DNA from: HRBIN30 sp964534275
GTDB lineage: Bacteria > Desulfobacterota > Binatia > HRBIN30
Direction: 5' to 3'
Assembly: GCA_964534275.1 (NCBI GenBank)
Contig: CAZHQG010000022.1
Span: forward strand, 1-52,721
Length of the DNA stretch: 52,721 nucleotides
Numbering within the stretch: position 1 is the first letter of the stretch; each line of letters opens with the position of its first letter. Shown piece after piece: positions 50,975 through 52,721 of this stretch. The position numbers were made by a program, and so were the translations under genes. The notes under the pieces were generated by a model. That model was not told the origin of the DNA. It was given only the letters and a program-made list of their open reading frames with translations, and did no database searches.

Positions 50975-52222
50975 ATGAAGGCCGGACAAAAGCTGGAGGG
51001 TTTACTGAGTGGGGTTCGAGCACTGGAGTGCTCGCTTCTTGGGCCGGCAGCAGTTGGTATGCACCTGGCCGATCTAGGTGCGGAGGTCATCAAGATCGAG
51101 CCTCCAGGCGGAGACTATGTGCGGAGGATGGCGTTCCCGATCATCGATGGGGTATCGCTCCTCCACTGGCACCTCAACCGCGGCAAGCGCAGCCTCGTGT
51201 TGGACTTCAAGCACCCCAAAGCGGTGGAGGTGTTCTTCCAGCTCGTGGAACAGGCGGACATCGTGATCGAAGCCATGCGCCCTGGCGCCTTGGCTCGCCG
51301 AGGCATCACGTTCGACCGTATGTGCCAGCACAATCCGCGACTGGTGTTTTGTACGGTTACAGGGTATGGGCTCGACGGTCCTTACCGCGACTTGCCCGCA
51401 CATGGAATTGCCTTCGACGCTTGGGCCGGCGTTGCCCGGCCGACAGTCGAGGCGCATGGCTTTCCCGCGATCCCCAGCTACACCGCAGTCGGAATCAATG
51501 CCGGGCCGCTGTATGCTGCGTTGGGCATTCTCGCTGCGCTGCTCCGTGCACGCACAACGGGCAAGCCATGCTGGATCGAGGTGGCGCAAAGCGACGCCGC
51601 AGCAGCATTCAATTGGAACGGCATCGAGGGCAACAAAGCCTACGAACGACCCGAGACCGAGGTCACTGGCAACGACGGCGATGGGCAAGGAGCGCGGCGC
51701 CCGGTTGGCGACAACAGCATGACCGACGCTGTGCGTTACCAGTATTACCGCACCAAGGACGGGTTGATCCTGTTCATGGCATCGGAACAAAAATTCTGGC
51801 GCAACTTTGCCTACGCAGTCGGGCGGCCCGACCTGTACGAACGCAACCCCGGAGCACGGGTGGCGGACCACGCGCGTGGGAACCTCGCGCTCCGCGAGGA
51901 ACTCGCGAACATCTTCGCTACGCGCACGACGGCAGAATGGGTACAGTTTGGCCTTACTGCGGACGTTCCGATCGCCCCAGTGAACGACGTGAAGTCCATC
52001 ACGCAGGATCCCCATTTTCAAAGTCGCGTGGGATTCTGGCCTCGGGAACAAGTCGGCACGGAACTCATGCCGACTCCGGTGCGGCTCGTCGGCGAATCGA
52101 TCCCCCCACCGAGCGCAGCCGCTGTCGAACCTGGGAAAGACGCCGACTACATCCTGCGCGAAATTCTTCGCTACGCCCCGGAGTACATTGCGGAGTTGCG
52201 GGCTTCCGGTGCACTGGGGTGA
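50975..52222 (+). CDS. CaiB/BaiF-type (class III) CoA-transferase, possible catalytic-Asp loss
   Basis: A 415-residue class III CoA-transferase from MKAGQKLEGLLSGVRALECS (ATG 50975, with GAGGA about 10 nt upstream). Family motifs are clear: LLGPAAVGMHLADLGAEVIK, IEPPGGDYVRRM, NRGKRSLVLDFKHP, ADIVIEAMRPGALARRGITF and TVTGYGLDGPYRD. At the place where the family has its CoA-linked catalytic Asp (pattern G-D-x-x-x-G before the LYAA helix), this protein reads V-G-I-N-A-G-PLYAALGILAAL, with Asn and no Asp. A longer-than-usual insert (EVTGNDGDGQGARRPVGDN) follows. It may be an altered enzyme; the substrate is unknown. Confidence 0.85.
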   Translation: MKAGQKLEGLLSGVRALECSLLGPAAVGMHLADLGAEVIKIEPPGGDYVRRMAFPIIDGVSLLHWHLNRGKRSLVLDFKHPKAVEVFFQLVEQADIVIEAMRPGALARRGITFDRMCQHNPRLVFCTVTGYGLDGPYRDLPAHGIAFDAWAGVARPTVEAHGFPAIPSYTAVGINAGPLYAALGILAALLRARTTGKPCWIEVAQSDAAAAFNWNGIEGNKAYERPETEVTGNDGDGQGARRPVGDNSMTDAVRYQYYRTKDGLILFMASEQKFWRNFAYAVGRPDLYERNPGARVADHARGNLALREELANIFATRTTAEWVQFGLTADVPIAPVNDVKSITQDPHFQSRVGFWPREQVGTELMPTPVRLVGESIPPPSAAAVEPGKDADYILREILRYAPEYIAELRASGALG

Positions 52223-52390
52223 GAAGAAGTCCCCAGCCCCGACAAGCCGCGGGGTGCATTGCCGTTAGCCAAGTCACGAGCGTGCGCGGCGGATCCTATG
52301 CCCGCAACATCCGCGACATCGCCCCCGCCCAAAGCACTTCGCTTCTTCCCCGGAGAGTTCCTCGGCCGGTGGCGTGGAAGGGTTCCGTGC

Positions 52391-52721
52391 CTACGGCGAG
52401 GCGTCTTGGCGAATGCGGGCGCGGCCGTGCGCATCCACCTCCACTTGCTTCAGCGCACGCAGGCGAGTCACCAAGCGTGGAGATCCTGGTGGTCGCACAA
52501 AGCCCTGTTCCTTTAAAGCGCGCTCCAACACGTCGAGGTTCACCCAGCGCCCTGGCTCGCCACCCGTCAGGCGGTGGATAGTCGCCACGATTTCCTCCGC
52601 CGAGGCCGCTTGCGCTACCGGTTGTACCTGTTCCGGTGGCGAAGGCGTCGCTCCTCGTTTACGCGGTTGCGACCCGCGTGTGCCGGCTCCAGGTGCCGGG
52701 GCGGCGCTGCTGGCACCTGCG
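52391..52721 (-). CDS. C-terminal part of an unrecognised protein (cut by window edge)
   Basis: The frame runs open from the window edge to the stop at 52391. The visible ~110 residues begin with an Ala/Pro/Gly-rich, low-complexity segment (AGASSAAPAPGAGTRGSQPR), then a short acidic helix and a compact C-terminal domain (EEIVATIHRLTGGEPGRWVN, LDVLERALKEQGFVRPP, VTRLRALKQVEVDAHGR). That end looks like a small helical or winged-helix domain. A GTG within it would give a 65-residue protein, but the uninterrupted upstream frame favours a larger gene. Function unknown. Confidence 0.5.
   Translation of the reverse strand, partial: AGASSAAPAPGAGTRGSQPRKRGATPSPPEQVQPVAQAASAEEIVATIHRLTGGEPGRWVNLDVLERALKEQGFVRPPGSPRLVTRLRALKQVEVDAHGRARIRQDASP

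Noticed and set aside
50920..52581. 553-codon plus-strand open frame overlapping the CoA-transferase
   Set aside because: The CoA-transferase frame has clear family motifs; this one is a shifted shadow.

Overview
This is a GC-rich chromosomal window from a free-living Gram-negative bacterium. It is dense with housekeeping operons, and I see no insertion sequence, integrase, prophage or CRISPR array. The Gram-negative call rests on an RND efflux pair, several lipoproteins and a pheA-hisC-tyrA-aroA-cmk-rpsA-ihfB gene order like that of many Proteobacteria. The three-part PurS/PurQ/PurL enzyme, an exosortase, and secreted lipoproteins with long Thr/Pro linkers fit a 'deltaproteobacterial' or Candidatus Binatota-like lineage. 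That placement is inference, not proof.

Left part (1-8341, minus strand): one long co-directional run reads SDR, SDR, dut, purC, purS, purQ, purL, purF, nrdR, ribD (cut by the window edge). It joins purine synthesis with dUTP removal, control of ribonucleotide reductase and the start of riboflavin synthesis. From 8929 to 16649 (plus strand) an aromatic amino-acid operon (pheA, a hisC-type aminotransferase, tyrA, aroA) continues through overlapping starts and stops into cmk, rpsA, an IHF/HU gene and a HIT hydrolase. A TetR repressor (minus) and an RND efflux pair (plus) diverge around a clear palindromic operator at 17691.

Middle (21962-35793): a MoxR ATPase / VWA protein / PEBP protein operon, three tRNA genes (Pro, Arg, His), and rph-rdgB. 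Facing away from rph is a 'split' NtrC-like pair, a sigma-54 activator without a receiver followed by a lone receiver. Then come a secreted PIG-L deacetylase, a DHH phosphoesterase, an exosortase with its partner membrane protein, a ribbon-helix-helix/zinc protein, two Thr/Pro-linker lipoproteins, a small membrane protein and a CoA hydrolase/transferase.

Right part (35984-52721): a pair of tiny unknown genes, then the classic rpmH-rnpA-yidD-yidC-jag-mnmE operon on the minus strand, in which the rnpA frame stays open through all of rpmH. Next are two overlapping hotdog thioesterases, a DUF6178-like protein, a large CocE/NonD lipoprotein hydrolase, a cold-shock protein, a metallophosphoesterase, a membrane-anchored pseudokinase with no N-lobe, a CaiB/BaiF-type CoA-transferase whose catalytic Asp I cannot find, and the C-terminal end of an unknown protein.

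No complete, clearly new multi-gene system stands out. The best leads are the nested rpmH/rnpA arrangement, the coiled-coil pseudokinase, the MoxR/VWA/PEBP operon with a degenerate MIDAS, the exosortase locus without a visible substrate, and the split NtrC pair.
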